From assembly GCA_026391835.1 (NCBI GenBank), contig JAPLDF010000024.1, forward strand, positions 1 through 40,279: a stretch of 40,279 nt of DNA. The letters run 5' to 3'. The translations under genes were made by a program, and so were the position numbers. The notes below the pieces were generated by a model that worked only from the letters and a program-made list of their open reading frames with translations, was not told the DNA's origin and searched no databases. This DNA comes from Bacteroidota bacterium (GTDB lineage Bacteria; Bacteroidota; Bacteroidia; Bacteroidales; FEN-979). Positions 18,643 to 26,221 of this stretch are shown here, in pieces. Every line of letters starts with the position of its first letter. Position 1 is the first letter of the stretch.

Positions 18643-18769
18643 TGGACAAACCGGAGCCACCGACCACCCTGTGCCGCTTCAGCGTGACCATCGTATTAGA
18701 CTGATAATAATTCACTTAAAGTGGTCAACTTAAAACAGGGTGAGGTGGACGATCTGTCCGGCGTGTCCA
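18643..18769 (-). mobile_element. MITE-like 127-bp element, copy C
   Basis: It starts TGGACAAACCGGAGCC and ends GCGTGTCCA. Internal boxes are CGACCACCC (18661-18669), AGTGGTCAACTT and AGGTGGACG. It is the most diverged full-length copy and lies in the opposite orientation to copies B, F and G. Its CCGG end abuts the beheaded C10 peptidase; its other end is 22 bp from the sulfatase stop. Confidence 0.6.
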
Positions 18770-18790
18770 TTAATCAACACGACCAAAATA

Positions 18791-21208
18791 CTACTCCTCC
18801 AATAATTTTCTTGTTGCCTCTTTTTCCAAGTCCAGGTACTCTATTTTTCCTGTGCTTACAGTTACGAAGTCAACAATGCCTCCTGTAAATGTCCCCGGTG
18901 ATTTATATTGATCACTTACAGGGTCTCCACTATCCCAACCTACACACAGTCCGTCTCCGACCAGGGTAAATTTCCCAACCTGGGCTCTCATCGGTCCTTG
19001 TGCAACCATTTTATCGTTTATATAAAGCTTCATGACACCTATTGATTCCTGGTGTTCCCCGGCCTTTTCCCTGATGAACTCCATCCCAACCGTGTATTTG
19101 CCGGGTTTTAGATCAGTTGGGGATACTAATTGTTGTTCCGGTTTGATTCCAAGGAAATTATAGATATAATACAATTTATGGTTTTTGATAAACAGGCTGT
19201 GCCCGCCAAAACGTGAGCCATGCGCAAAAATTACTCCTGAACAATTCGCATCCGTAATTTCTATATTGGCAACGATCTTGAACGACCGGCCTCTCACATT
19301 TACAGCTACTGCTTCAGGAACCGCAGTGGCATGGGAATAATAGGTATAGCTATCTGTCTCTGGTTCTTCTGAAGGACGCTCAATATTCGCCTGGACAAGG
19401 GCTGAGCGGTCGTCTATTGGCAAAACAAAGTTTTTATTTGCTTCATCGAACCATAGTTTTTTTAACATTTCCAGTTTTTCGGGATTCTCTTGGGCCAGGT
19501 CTTTGGATTCAGACCGGTCAACATCAACATGGTAGAGCTCCCATTGATCCTTGTTTAAGTTTCCAACGCCAGTCAATGGAGCATGAACGGCAACGGCTTT
19601 CCATCCATCTTGCCATACAGCACGCGTGCCGAGCATGGCATAGTATTGCAAATGTTTCCTGGTAGGCGCATCTGGCCTGGCATCAAAGGTATAGCGCATA
19701 GAAACTCCTGAGAGCGGCCACTGTGGAATACCATGGTAAACTGTTGGCATTTGCAATCCACAAATTTCGAGGATGGTCGGAACAAAGTCAACCGCATGGT
19801 GGTATTGGTTACGAATTTCACCCCGGGCTTTAATGCCTTTAGGCCAGCAAATTACCAGCGGGTCTGCCGTTCCTCCTGAATAATTTGAATACCGTTTAAA
19901 CATCTTAAACGGAGTGGAAAAGGCAGCCGCCCATCCTGTCGGATAGTGTTCATAGGTATCGGGTCCGCCTAATTTATCAATTAATTTCATGTTCTCAGCC
20001 AATGCATCTGGGTAGCCGTTAAAAAATTTATTCTCATTCACCGAACCGTTTGGACTTCCTTCTCCTGAAGCTCCGTTATCGGCTGCGTAGAGTATAATCG
20101 TATTTTCATATTGACCGGTTTTTTTCAGGTGTTCAATGATGCGGCCAATCTGAACATCAGTATATTCAGAAAACCCGGCAAACACTTCACAAAGCCTGGA
20201 AAATAATTTCTTCTCGTCAGCATTCAGGGTATTCCAGGGTCGAACGAAATCACCCGGGTTGGCCTGATCTTTTGGCATAAAATTTAAATCCGTCAATTTT
20301 GTGTCTTTTGGCAAAACACCCCTGGCAATCATACGGGGAAGAACCCATGCCCGGTATGCATCATACCCGTCATCAAATTTCCCTTTGTATTTGTCGATGT
20401 ATTCCTGTGGTGCCTGGTGCGGAGCATGGTTGGCGCCCGGGCAAAACCACATAAACCAGGGTTTTGAAGGGTTGGCCTGTTTCTGGTCACTAAGCATCAT
20501 TATCGCCTGATCAGCCAGGTCCTTGGACAAATGATACCCTTGCTCAGGGGAGTATGGCGGCTCGATGTAATGGTTGTCCTGGACCAGGTCGGGGTACCAT
20601 TGATTGGTTTCCCCACCTATGAAGCCGTAGAAACGATCGAAACCCTGTTGAAGGGGCCATTGCATTTTATTGGCTCCTGACGACAGGTCAGTTTCCGGTA
20701 CATTGTGATCTTTACCAAGCCAGAATGTGCTCCACCCATTATCCCGTAAAACATCAGCCATTGTGGCTGCCTCCTCCGGAATATGACTACTGTATCCGGG
20801 AAATCCATTCGCGCCTTCGGTTATGGAGCCCATACCGTTGAGGTTATGGTTGCGCCCGGTCAGGATGCAGGATCTTGTAGGCGAACAAAGCGCAACAGTA
20901 TGCCACTGGGTGTATGTTAACCCATCGGCAGCCAGTTTATCCAATGTTGGCATATTCACCCTGCCACCGTAGGCAGACCAGGTAGCCAAACCCGTATCAT
21001 CATAAAGTATGAACAGAATGTTTGGCGATCCTTCAGGGGCTTTTTTGCGGATGTAAGGTGCCCAGTCGGGCGTGGACTCGGTGACATAGAGTTTCATATC
21101 ACCTTTGTACCCGGCCGGAGGTTCCGGTTTTGTGTATTGCTGAGCATTTCCTTTAAAAGTGAAAAACGCCAATGCAATGAAAAGCAATGATGTAAATTTT
21201 GATCTCAT
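18791..21208 (-). CDS. Arylsulfatase (formylglycine-dependent, type I)
   Basis: An 805-residue exported sulfatase with a signal peptide (MRSKFTSLLFIALAFFTFKG, cut near NAQQ). The metal-binding start of the fold is PNILFILYDDTG, and the signature CSPTRSCILTGRN puts the formylglycine-forming Cys at residue 108 in CxPxR context. Further active-site pieces are GKDHN, NHAPHQAP and ADNGASGEGS. The C-terminal 200 residues form a beta domain (GHSLFIKNHKLYYIYN) usual for long S1_4-like sulfatases. It hydrolyses sulfate esters, probably of sulfated polysaccharides or aryl esters, in the periplasm. The Cys-type site needs a formylglycine-generating enzyme or anSME, not present in this window. The gene is intact and apparently single. 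Confidence 0.92.
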   Translation of the reverse strand: MRSKFTSLLFIALAFFTFKGNAQQYTKPEPPAGYKGDMKLYVTESTPDWAPYIRKKAPEGSPNILFILYDDTGLATWSAYGGRVNMPTLDKLAADGLTYTQWHTVALCSPTRSCILTGRNHNLNGMGSITEGANGFPGYSSHIPEEAATMADVLRDNGWSTFWLGKDHNVPETDLSSGANKMQWPLQQGFDRFYGFIGGETNQWYPDLVQDNHYIEPPYSPEQGYHLSKDLADQAIMMLSDQKQANPSKPWFMWFCPGANHAPHQAPQEYIDKYKGKFDDGYDAYRAWVLPRMIARGVLPKDTKLTDLNFMPKDQANPGDFVRPWNTLNADEKKLFSRLCEVFAGFSEYTDVQIGRIIEHLKKTGQYENTIILYAADNGASGEGSPNGSVNENKFFNGYPDALAENMKLIDKLGGPDTYEHYPTGWAAAFSTPFKMFKRYSNYSGGTADPLVICWPKGIKARGEIRNQYHHAVDFVPTILEICGLQMPTVYHGIPQWPLSGVSMRYTFDARPDAPTRKHLQYYAMLGTRAVWQDGWKAVAVHAPLTGVGNLNKDQWELYHVDVDRSESKDLAQENPEKLEMLKKLWFDEANKNFVLPIDDRSALVQANIERPSEEPETDSYTYYSHATAVPEAVAVNVRGRSFKIVANIEITDANCSGVIFAHGSRFGGHSLFIKNHKLYYIYNFLGIKPEQQLVSPTDLKPGKYTVGMEFIREKAGEHQESIGVMKLYINDKMVAQGPMRAQVGKFTLVGDGLCVGWDSGDPVSDQYKSPGTFTGGIVDFVTVSTGKIEYLDLEKEATRKLLEE

Positions 21209-21573
21209 AGTTTTAGGTTTAAATTGATACTAAATGTAAAACAATGAACCTTTTCATAAGCAAAGATAATTAATGTTGTACCCTTTTCTGCGGTTAAACT
21301 AAGAATTTTCCAGGGATCAAATAAAAAAAGTTACCTGGTTTAACTGAACAAAACATCTAACCGCCGAACTGGTCAGCCTGGAATTCTTGTCGTACCTGGA
21401 TCATCAGGAAATACGTGTTGAATTAGCATTTATAGATGATATCGATCCCGTACCCGGTTTCTCCAGCATGCCCACAGTCCGTGTCAGCACCAGATGTTAT
21501 CTTTTCAGGGTAATTTTTCAGTCGAAAAAAATGATACCGGATAATTTTGCAGCACAAATCCAGTGTAAACTTT
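21209..21573. other. Divergent intergenic region between the sulfatase and the split T9SS gene
   Basis: About 365 bp that should carry the sulfatase promoter leftward and the promoter of the gene starting at 21574 rightward. Two overlapping open frames cross it on opposite strands, neither with recognisable features. Confidence 0.45.
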
Positions 21574-21630
21574 ATGAAACGAATAGTATTATCACTTATG
21601 GTTATCCTCACCATGGGCCAGTTGCCAATG
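21574..21630 (+). pseudogene. Signal-peptide fragment of the split T9SS gene
   Basis: The ATG at 21574 opens MKRIVLSLMVILTMGQLPM, a typical Bacteroidota secretion signal, and is cut exactly where element copy F begins (TGG at 21631). Reading on into the element gives WKTRSN and then a stop. The sequence after the element (21758 onward) encodes the C-terminal half of a secreted T9SS protein without its own start, so this is very likely the start of the same gene. Confidence 0.65.
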
Positions 21631-21757
21631 TGGAAAACACGCTCGAATTGACCATTCTTCGCCGGACTAAAGTGACGCAACCAGAGGACTGATAGTTAAT
21701 AACTTGGGGCAGTCAACCAAAATCGGCGGAGGGTGGTCAGGGGGTCTGGCTTTTCCG
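21631..21757 (+). mobile_element. MITE-like 127-bp element, copy F
   Basis: It begins TGGAAAACACGCTCGAATTG and ends GGTCTGGCTTTTCCG (a TCCA end with its last base changed). Internal boxes are TTGACCATTCTTCGCCGG, GGCAGTCAACC and GGGTGGTCAGG. Orientation is as copies B and G. It separates a signal peptide from the body of a T9SS protein. Confidence 0.7.
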
Positions 21758-22635
21758 CATTATCAAGAAGCACCTTCAGCTGCAGTGATATCGGCAGTGT
21801 GCCCGTTACACTCACGGTGACCGATAATGCAGGCCACAGTGCATCCTGTACCACAACGGTCATGGTCGTTGGCGAAATCCCGGCCTGTTCAATTACAGCC
21901 ATTCCGGGAAGTGGTGCCTTTACAGGCGGCCCAGCCACGACAATTTACCTGGGTTACGGCCCGCAGTCTGTTAAGCTGCAGAGTACAGTCACAGGCGGGA
22001 GTGGTTTCCTTTATGCATGGAGTGGCCTTTCAACCGGCATGCTGAGCTGCACCGATTGTGCAAGCCCGGTTTTCACACCAGCATCGGAGGGAAAGTATGA
22101 ATTTACGCTGACCTCTACAAACAGCAACGGCTGTACAACATTCTGTTCAATAACCATCTGTGTGTTTGACGTGAGGGTTCCGGGAACAAACGGCAACAAG
22201 GTATACCTGTGCCATTTACCACCGGGAAACCCTGGAAACCCACAAACACTGTCCATCAGCGTGAATGCAGTACCGGCCCATATCCCCGGTCACACAGGCG
22301 ATCAGCTTGGACATTGCGGCCAGTCATGCGATCTCCTTGGCATCAAGTCGGGAGAGGTAGCAGGGGAACTGGTTGGGACTGAAAGTACAGATTTCAACCT
22401 CGTTATTCGTCCAAATCCTTTCAGGGATGAGATAACCATGACCGTGGAAAGCGAACGTTCAGATCCCGCAACACTCACCGTGTATGAAATGACCGGGAAA
22501 CTGGTTGGAAAAGAAATGTCAGTCAACCCGAATGTGCCGGTAACGTTCGGTTCAGAATTGACGAGCGGTATGTACATGGTGTTTGTCAAACAAGGCGACC
22601 AGGTGCAGAAGATCAAAATTATCAAGACAAAATAA
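21758..22635 (+). pseudogene. Body and T9SS tail of the split secreted protein
   Basis: From the end of copy F the frame encodes about 290 residues: the end of an HYR-type domain (STFSCSDIGSVPVTLTVTDN), an Ig-like domain (SVTGGSGFLYAWSGLSTGM is read at the middle; SCTDCASPVFTPASEGKYEF), a conserved KVYLCHLPPGNPGNP segment found before sorting tails, and a T9SS tail (LVIRPNPFRDEITMTVESER ... KIKIIKTK). No start or signal peptide belongs to this part except codons inside the element (GTG at about 21733). The original protein probably held more HYR repeats that are now gone. A short translated form cannot be secreted. Confidence 0.75.
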
Positions 22636-22680
22636 ATCTCTTTTTGTCAGTACACATTGAGAACCCAATCGGGCAGGAGG

Positions 22681-22715
22681 AAAATAAAACAGGAGGAAAA
22701 CCTGTTTTATTTTTC
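22681..22715 (+). terminator. Hairpin terminator after the split T9SS gene
   Basis: AAAATAAAACAGG (22681-22693) and CCTGTTTTATTTT (22701-22713) form a perfect 13-bp stem with loop AGGAAAA, followed by more T. With A and T runs on both sides it can work in both directions, here also for nothing facing it directly since the gene at 22842 ends 130 bp further on. Confidence 0.85.
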
Positions 22716-22755
22716 TACTGCTCATTTGCATTTTGACTGGTATACTACCCTGACG

Positions 22756-22814
22756 AAATATCTGACCGCCCGTTCATCGCAGATTTTACGAAGGTGGTTG
22801 ATTTATTGAGTAAA
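22756..22814. repeat. 60-bp dispersed repeat, copy 2
   Basis: Matches 15652-15711 over its full length (AAATATCT, TCATCG, ATTTT, then CGAAGGTGGTTGATTT, ATTGAG). It lies between two convergent genes. Confidence 0.6.
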
Positions 22815-22841
22815 ACGAATATTCTGTAATTAACAGAGGAG

Positions 22842-24041
22842 CTAATCACCACCTGCCGGGCCGGCAAGCCTGTCGTGTTTTGACGTATGTAAGTTGGTGA
22901 AGCGTTTTACATCCTTGGCGGGATCGAACATATAGCGAAGAGTGGCATGCGTTTTCACAACCGGTATGTCGAGAAGACGGTAAATTTTGTTAACAGTCAC
23001 GTTGTAATCTCCAACCCAGGACATGTCAAGATATTTGATCCCGTGCTTTTTAAGGGAGTCAACCATGGCAAGGAACAACACACCTGTGACCCCCGACCGC
23101 TGGTAATCGGGAACAACGGCGGTAAGAAGCTGCCTTGCCCTGGTGATGGTCCCGGTGTTTTTATACCATAGGAATTTTATAATGTTGAGCAGATTAAGTT
23201 TCCCGTTGCCAAGTTTTTTCAGTACCTGGTTCACATCGGGAAACACCACGACGAGAGCAACTGGCCGGTCCTGGTCGTATACGAACCAGATAAATTCCTG
23301 ATTTATGATTGCCCTGGCCTTCTTCATGATCTTTTCGATCTCGGAATAATCCAGGGGGGTATAATCCTCGTGGAAATCAGCCCATACAGCATTATATACA
23401 GTACAGATGTCATTGAGGTACTTCTCCTTTTTGCTGAAATCGAAATGCTCAAGCCGGAACTTTTCTTTCAAATGCATTGAAAATTTGACCTGTCGCTCGG
23501 GAAATGGTTTTGCAAGATCGGCCTCGTATGAGAATTGTTCGAAATACGTTTTAAACCCGTAGGCTTCGAAAAGTTCCCGGTAATATGGAAAGTTGTATGG
23601 CATCCCGTATACCGGCTGAGTAAAACCTTTGATGAGCAGTCCCCAGTATGTCAGGTTCTCTCCGAAAGTAATCGGGCCGTCCATGGCTTCCATCCCCCTT
23701 GCTTTCAACCATTCGCGGCAGGCTTCGAACAGGATGAAGGCGGCCTGGTTGTCGTTCACGCATTCAAAGAACCCCATCCCACCCGTCGGCTGTTCGGTTT
23801 TTGCAGCCTTGCCACGGTTGTAGAATGCGGCTACCCTGCCAAGCAACCTGCCTTCAACATCCTTTAAAACCCATCGTATTGCCTCGCCGTCTTTGAAAAG
23901 TATGTTGCCTGCAGGATTGAAAACGTCCTCTATGTCGGCATCGAGCGGACAAACCCAGTCAGCATCATTCCTGTAAAGTTCTTTCGCTACCAGGTAAAAC
24001 TCCTTCTTCCCCGACTTGTCTTTTACTTCGAACAGTTTCAT
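22842..24041 (-). CDS. Large GNAT-like protein (two acetyltransferase folds), substrate unknown
   Basis: A 399-residue cytoplasmic protein of a family I know as conserved in Bacteroidota. The N-terminal half has the sequence GMGFFECVNDNQAAFILFEA followed by GMEAMDGPITFGENLTYWGL, the most conserved part of the family. The second half contains a GNAT-like acetyl-CoA loop (VPDYQRSGVTGVLFLAM) and the strand IKYLDMSWVGDYN. No signal or membrane segment. The length, twice that of a single GNAT, fits a tandem fold as in FemABX or mycothiol synthase. The acceptor is unknown. It is flanked by long gaps, so it is probably expressed alone. Confidence 0.8.
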   Translation of the reverse strand: MKLFEVKDKSGKKEFYLVAKELYRNDADWVCPLDADIEDVFNPAGNILFKDGEAIRWVLKDVEGRLLGRVAAFYNRGKAAKTEQPTGGMGFFECVNDNQAAFILFEACREWLKARGMEAMDGPITFGENLTYWGLLIKGFTQPVYGMPYNFPYYRELFEAYGFKTYFEQFSYEADLAKPFPERQVKFSMHLKEKFRLEHFDFSKKEKYLNDICTVYNAVWADFHEDYTPLDYSEIEKIMKKARAIINQEFIWFVYDQDRPVALVVVFPDVNQVLKKLGNGKLNLLNIIKFLWYKNTGTITRARQLLTAVVPDYQRSGVTGVLFLAMVDSLKKHGIKYLDMSWVGDYNVTVNKIYRLLDIPVVKTHATLRYMFDPAKDVKRFTNLHTSKHDRLAGPAGGD

Positions 24042-24135
24042 ATGTTAATATTAATTTTTTGATTAAGCGCTATTATACCAGTAGGTACCATGCTGACTTT
24101 TTCTGCCTGTAAAGAGGCTGTTAAAAGTATTTTAT

Positions 24136-24244
24136 TTAACCACCAAGGACACGAAGTGAAACTCAAAGAACACTAAGCATCTGAATATCATTTGCATTTA
24201 CGTTGTGTCCTTTGCGTCGTACTTTGTGTTACTTTGTGGTTAAG
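24136..24244. repeat. Inverted repeat of the TTAACCAC...CAAAG class
   Basis: The arm at 24136-24178 (TTAACCACCAAGGACACGAA, onward) and the arm at 24201-24243 (ending ACTTTGTGGTTAAG) are imperfect reverse complements with about 20 bp between. This is a very common intergenic palindromic repeat in environmental genomes (from memory); it may form a long RNA hairpin and act in termination or RNA stability. Confidence 0.7.
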
Positions 24245-24500
24245 GACTATTGAAACAGCCTCCTGATAACCCAATTATCAGTAATAAATGTTTATTGGTA
24301 TGGTTGCGATCAATCATATTATTTTTTTTACAAATCGGTCATATGGGGTATCCATAATTATCATTTATGGTTTGCATGAACCTTGCTCCTATGGATATTT
24401 CATGTAATATAAACAGGTTCAATCGAAGTCAAAATTAAACTAGTTTTTATTCCATATAAAGATATTCTTTTAAAAGAAAAGTCTGCCCATCTCATTTAAT

Positions 24501-24552
24501 TGATAGTTAATATTATAAGCTGTTCAACCAGAACCGGCGGAAAGTAGTTGGT
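24501..24552 (+). repeat. Decayed core of the 127-bp element
   Basis: TGATAGTTAATATTATAAGC and then GTTCAACCAGAACCGGCGGA follow the core of copy F (TGATAGTTAATAACTTGGGG, AGTCAACCAAAATCGGCGGA) base for base with scattered changes. Both ends are lost. It lies 37 bp after the flavin reductase stop. Confidence 0.55.
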
Positions 24553-24588
24553 TTTAATGATGAAACAGAACGATTACAAATCATCAAC

Positions 24589-25167
24589 TCATTTTTGTTT
24601 CAATTCGTTTCCAACAGAAAACGCATCCCCAAGTCTGTCACCGATGGCATAATATGCCTGGCTTCCAAAAGAACCCCATATCAGGGGCCTGACTTTCTCA
24701 ATGTCGGGAAGTTGTTTTGGATTCAGGACCTCGCTATCAGCGACCATTCCGACAATTTCTCCAATGAACATCGTATGTGAACCAAGATTAATCTCGCTGA
24801 CCAGTTTACATTCAAGAGAATAGGGAAATTCTTTTACGATTGGTGCATTAACCAGCTTACTACTTTCCGGGGTGAGGCCGGTCTTTTTGAATTTGTCGTA
24901 TTCTTTTCCGGAAACAATGCCGACAAAATCGGCCTCTTTATAATATTTTTCAGAGGGAATGTTTACAGTAAATGCCCCGGTTTGCCTGATGTTGGAAAAA
25001 CTGAGCTTACCCTCCCTTATTGATACACTGATGCAAGGTGGCTTGCCTGATACGATTCCCCCCCATGCGGCATTCATCATATTGGGTTTACCATCGGAGC
25101 CATAGGTTCCAATAATGAGCACCGGGGATGGGAGTAAAACAGTATTTGGTGGAAGAGAAACTTTCAT
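24589..25167 (-). CDS. Flavin reductase-like domain protein
   Basis: A complete 192-residue protein, no signal peptide. It follows the flavin reductase (DIM6/NTAB-type) split-barrel: N-terminal PSPVLIIGTYGSDGKPNMMN (FMN-binding strand), AAWGGIVSGKPPCISVSI, GAFTVNIPSEKYYKEADFVG, and the long C-terminal half with SHTMFIGEIVGMVAD and PLIWGSFGSQAYYAIGDRLG. Such proteins bind FMN and reduce flavin or small aromatic substrates with NAD(P)H. The physiological partner is unknown. It is not linked by overlap to its neighbours: the tube-like gene upstream is separated by about 100 bp with a repeat remnant. Confidence 0.9.
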   Translation of the reverse strand: MKVSLPPNTVLLPSPVLIIGTYGSDGKPNMMNAAWGGIVSGKPPCISVSIREGKLSFSNIRQTGAFTVNIPSEKYYKEADFVGIVSGKEYDKFKKTGLTPESSKLVNAPIVKEFPYSLECKLVSEINLGSHTMFIGEIVGMVADSEVLNPKQLPDIEKVRPLIWGSFGSQAYYAIGDRLGDAFSVGNELKQK

Positions 25168-25214
25168 GATTTACCTTTTAGATTGATTGCATTTTACCTG
25201 AAATCTGACCACAT

Positions 25215-25266
25215 CATATTGTTGATTGTTAAAAGATAAGACTGTCAATAAAAATCGGCAAGGTTA
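25215..25266 (-). repeat. Decayed remnant of the 127-bp element
   Basis: TGTCAATAAAAATCGGCA (25244-25261) equals the core of copy B (GGTCATTAAAAATCGGCA) but for two bases, and the preceding TTGATTGTTAAAAG is similar too. The outer end and the second GGTGGTCA box are gone; the tail reaches the stop codon of the tube gene. Confidence 0.45.
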
Positions 25267-25722
25267 TTATTTTTCACGGGTTGAAAAGGAATAGGCGAAT
25301 TCAATGGATTCAACCAGGATGTCATTGTTGGTTGAATTGAATTCATCGACCGACCATTTTACCGGGTATACATCCTTAAACCGCCACATTGAGAGTACAT
25401 CCTCCTTGTCATTCTTCAGATGAACCAGGATTGTTTTGGGTTCGATAGGCGTTGACGGATCACCCTGCAGTGTTTTTGCCAGGTTGGACTCCCGGGCGAT
25501 CAAACCACTTTTACATACCAGGTTTCCATGCTTTAAGCTTTTCGGAGCAATATGAACATCGCTGTTCAAACCACCCTCTTGGATGGTTTCGGTAGTGATT
25601 TCAATTGCAATGCCTGATATTTCCCGGAACCCTATATCCGGTTTACTCCCAGGTTTGATGACCTCGCCGGGAAACTGAATCGTGAAATAAAAGGAGGGTT
25701 GTGTTGTCTCGTATAGTTTCAT
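25267..25722 (-). CDS. Orphan contractile-tail tube protein (gp19-like, eCIS/phage type)
   Basis: A 151-residue protein from the ATG at 25722; a GTG at 25737 would add five residues. The order of segments follows the gp19-like tail-tube fold: FYFTIQFPGEV, then DIGFREISGIAIEITTETIQ (the 'GFxEVSGL' strand), LKHGNLVCKSGL (the 'ITLKRG' strand), TILVHLKNDKEDVLSMWRFK, DVYPVKWSVDEFNSTNNDIL and VESIEFAYSF (the 'VESMELAHE' strand). In phages and extracellular contractile injection systems this protein stacks as hexamers into the inner tube. None of the usual partners (sheath, baseplate, LysM spike adaptor, ATPase) lies in the window. It is intact, and both sides carry remnants of the small mobile elements. 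A relict or a solitary domesticated tube protein is inferred. Confidence 0.75.
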   Translation of the reverse strand: MKLYETTQPSFYFTIQFPGEVIKPGSKPDIGFREISGIAIEITTETIQEGGLNSDVHIAPKSLKHGNLVCKSGLIARESNLAKTLQGDPSTPIEPKTILVHLKNDKEDVLSMWRFKDVYPVKWSVDEFNSTNNDILVESIEFAYSFSTREK

Positions 25723-25848
25723 CAAAAGTTCTTTCACATTACATGGTTAATCCCGGGTTATGCAATGAATTTCACAACTGAGTTAAAATTTGCTTAAAGG
25801 CATTACCTTAGCGTCACAAATGCAATCATCCAAAAAGTGAACGTACTA

Positions 25849-26063
25849 TTACCTTGCGAATATACTGATAAAAAGATGTCGCCATGGGGCTGTGTAAGAT
25901 TGATCAAAGAGTTTTATGATCGGGTCGGCTTGCTGGATAAACCAGTCCTGACTTCTGACATTTAGTGCGGTATACCGCGAAGTAAGAAGTACTTTTACCC
26001 CGGTATCCAACTTAGCTGTTTTAATGCACGCTGCAAATATTCCCAGCAATTCGGTTGCTTCTT
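25849..26063 (-). pseudogene. C-terminal relic of a second four-helix bundle protein
   Basis: Directly inside element copy G the frame reads KEATELLGIFAACIKTAKLD then TG, which corresponds to NKATDLLAIFVASIKTAKLD of the copy at 13346-13696. The first three helices are missing. The native stop has mutated and the frame runs on for about 45 non-homologous residues; its DNA just after the end still shows a GTAC-type repeat (AAAAGTACTTCTTACTTCG). The truncation point is the element border. Confidence 0.7.
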
Positions 26064-26190
26064 TGGAAAAAACGCTCGATTCGACTTGTCTTCGCCGGAA
26101 TAAATTTACCCCACCAGAGCATTGATGGTTAATAATCTGAGGTGGTCAAACAAAATCGGAAGCGGGTGGTCAAGGGCTCCGGTATTTCCA
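26064..26190 (+). mobile_element. MITE-like 127-bp element, copy G
   Basis: It begins TGGAAAAAACGCTCGATTCG and ends GGCTCCGGTATTTCCA. Internal boxes: GACTTGTCTTCGCCGG, GAGGTGGTCAAAC and CGGGTGGTCAAGG. It is close in sequence and orientation to copies B and F. It lies between the four-helix-bundle relic and the 3' end of the next gene. Confidence 0.75.
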
Positions 26191-26221
26191 CCCGCCTCCC
26201 TGGTTTGCATCAGGAATCCAA

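Noticed and set aside
21387-21692. 101-codon plus-strand frame crossing into element copy F
   Set aside because: It has no domain and its end lies inside the element; the other frame starting at 21574 has a convincing signal peptide instead.
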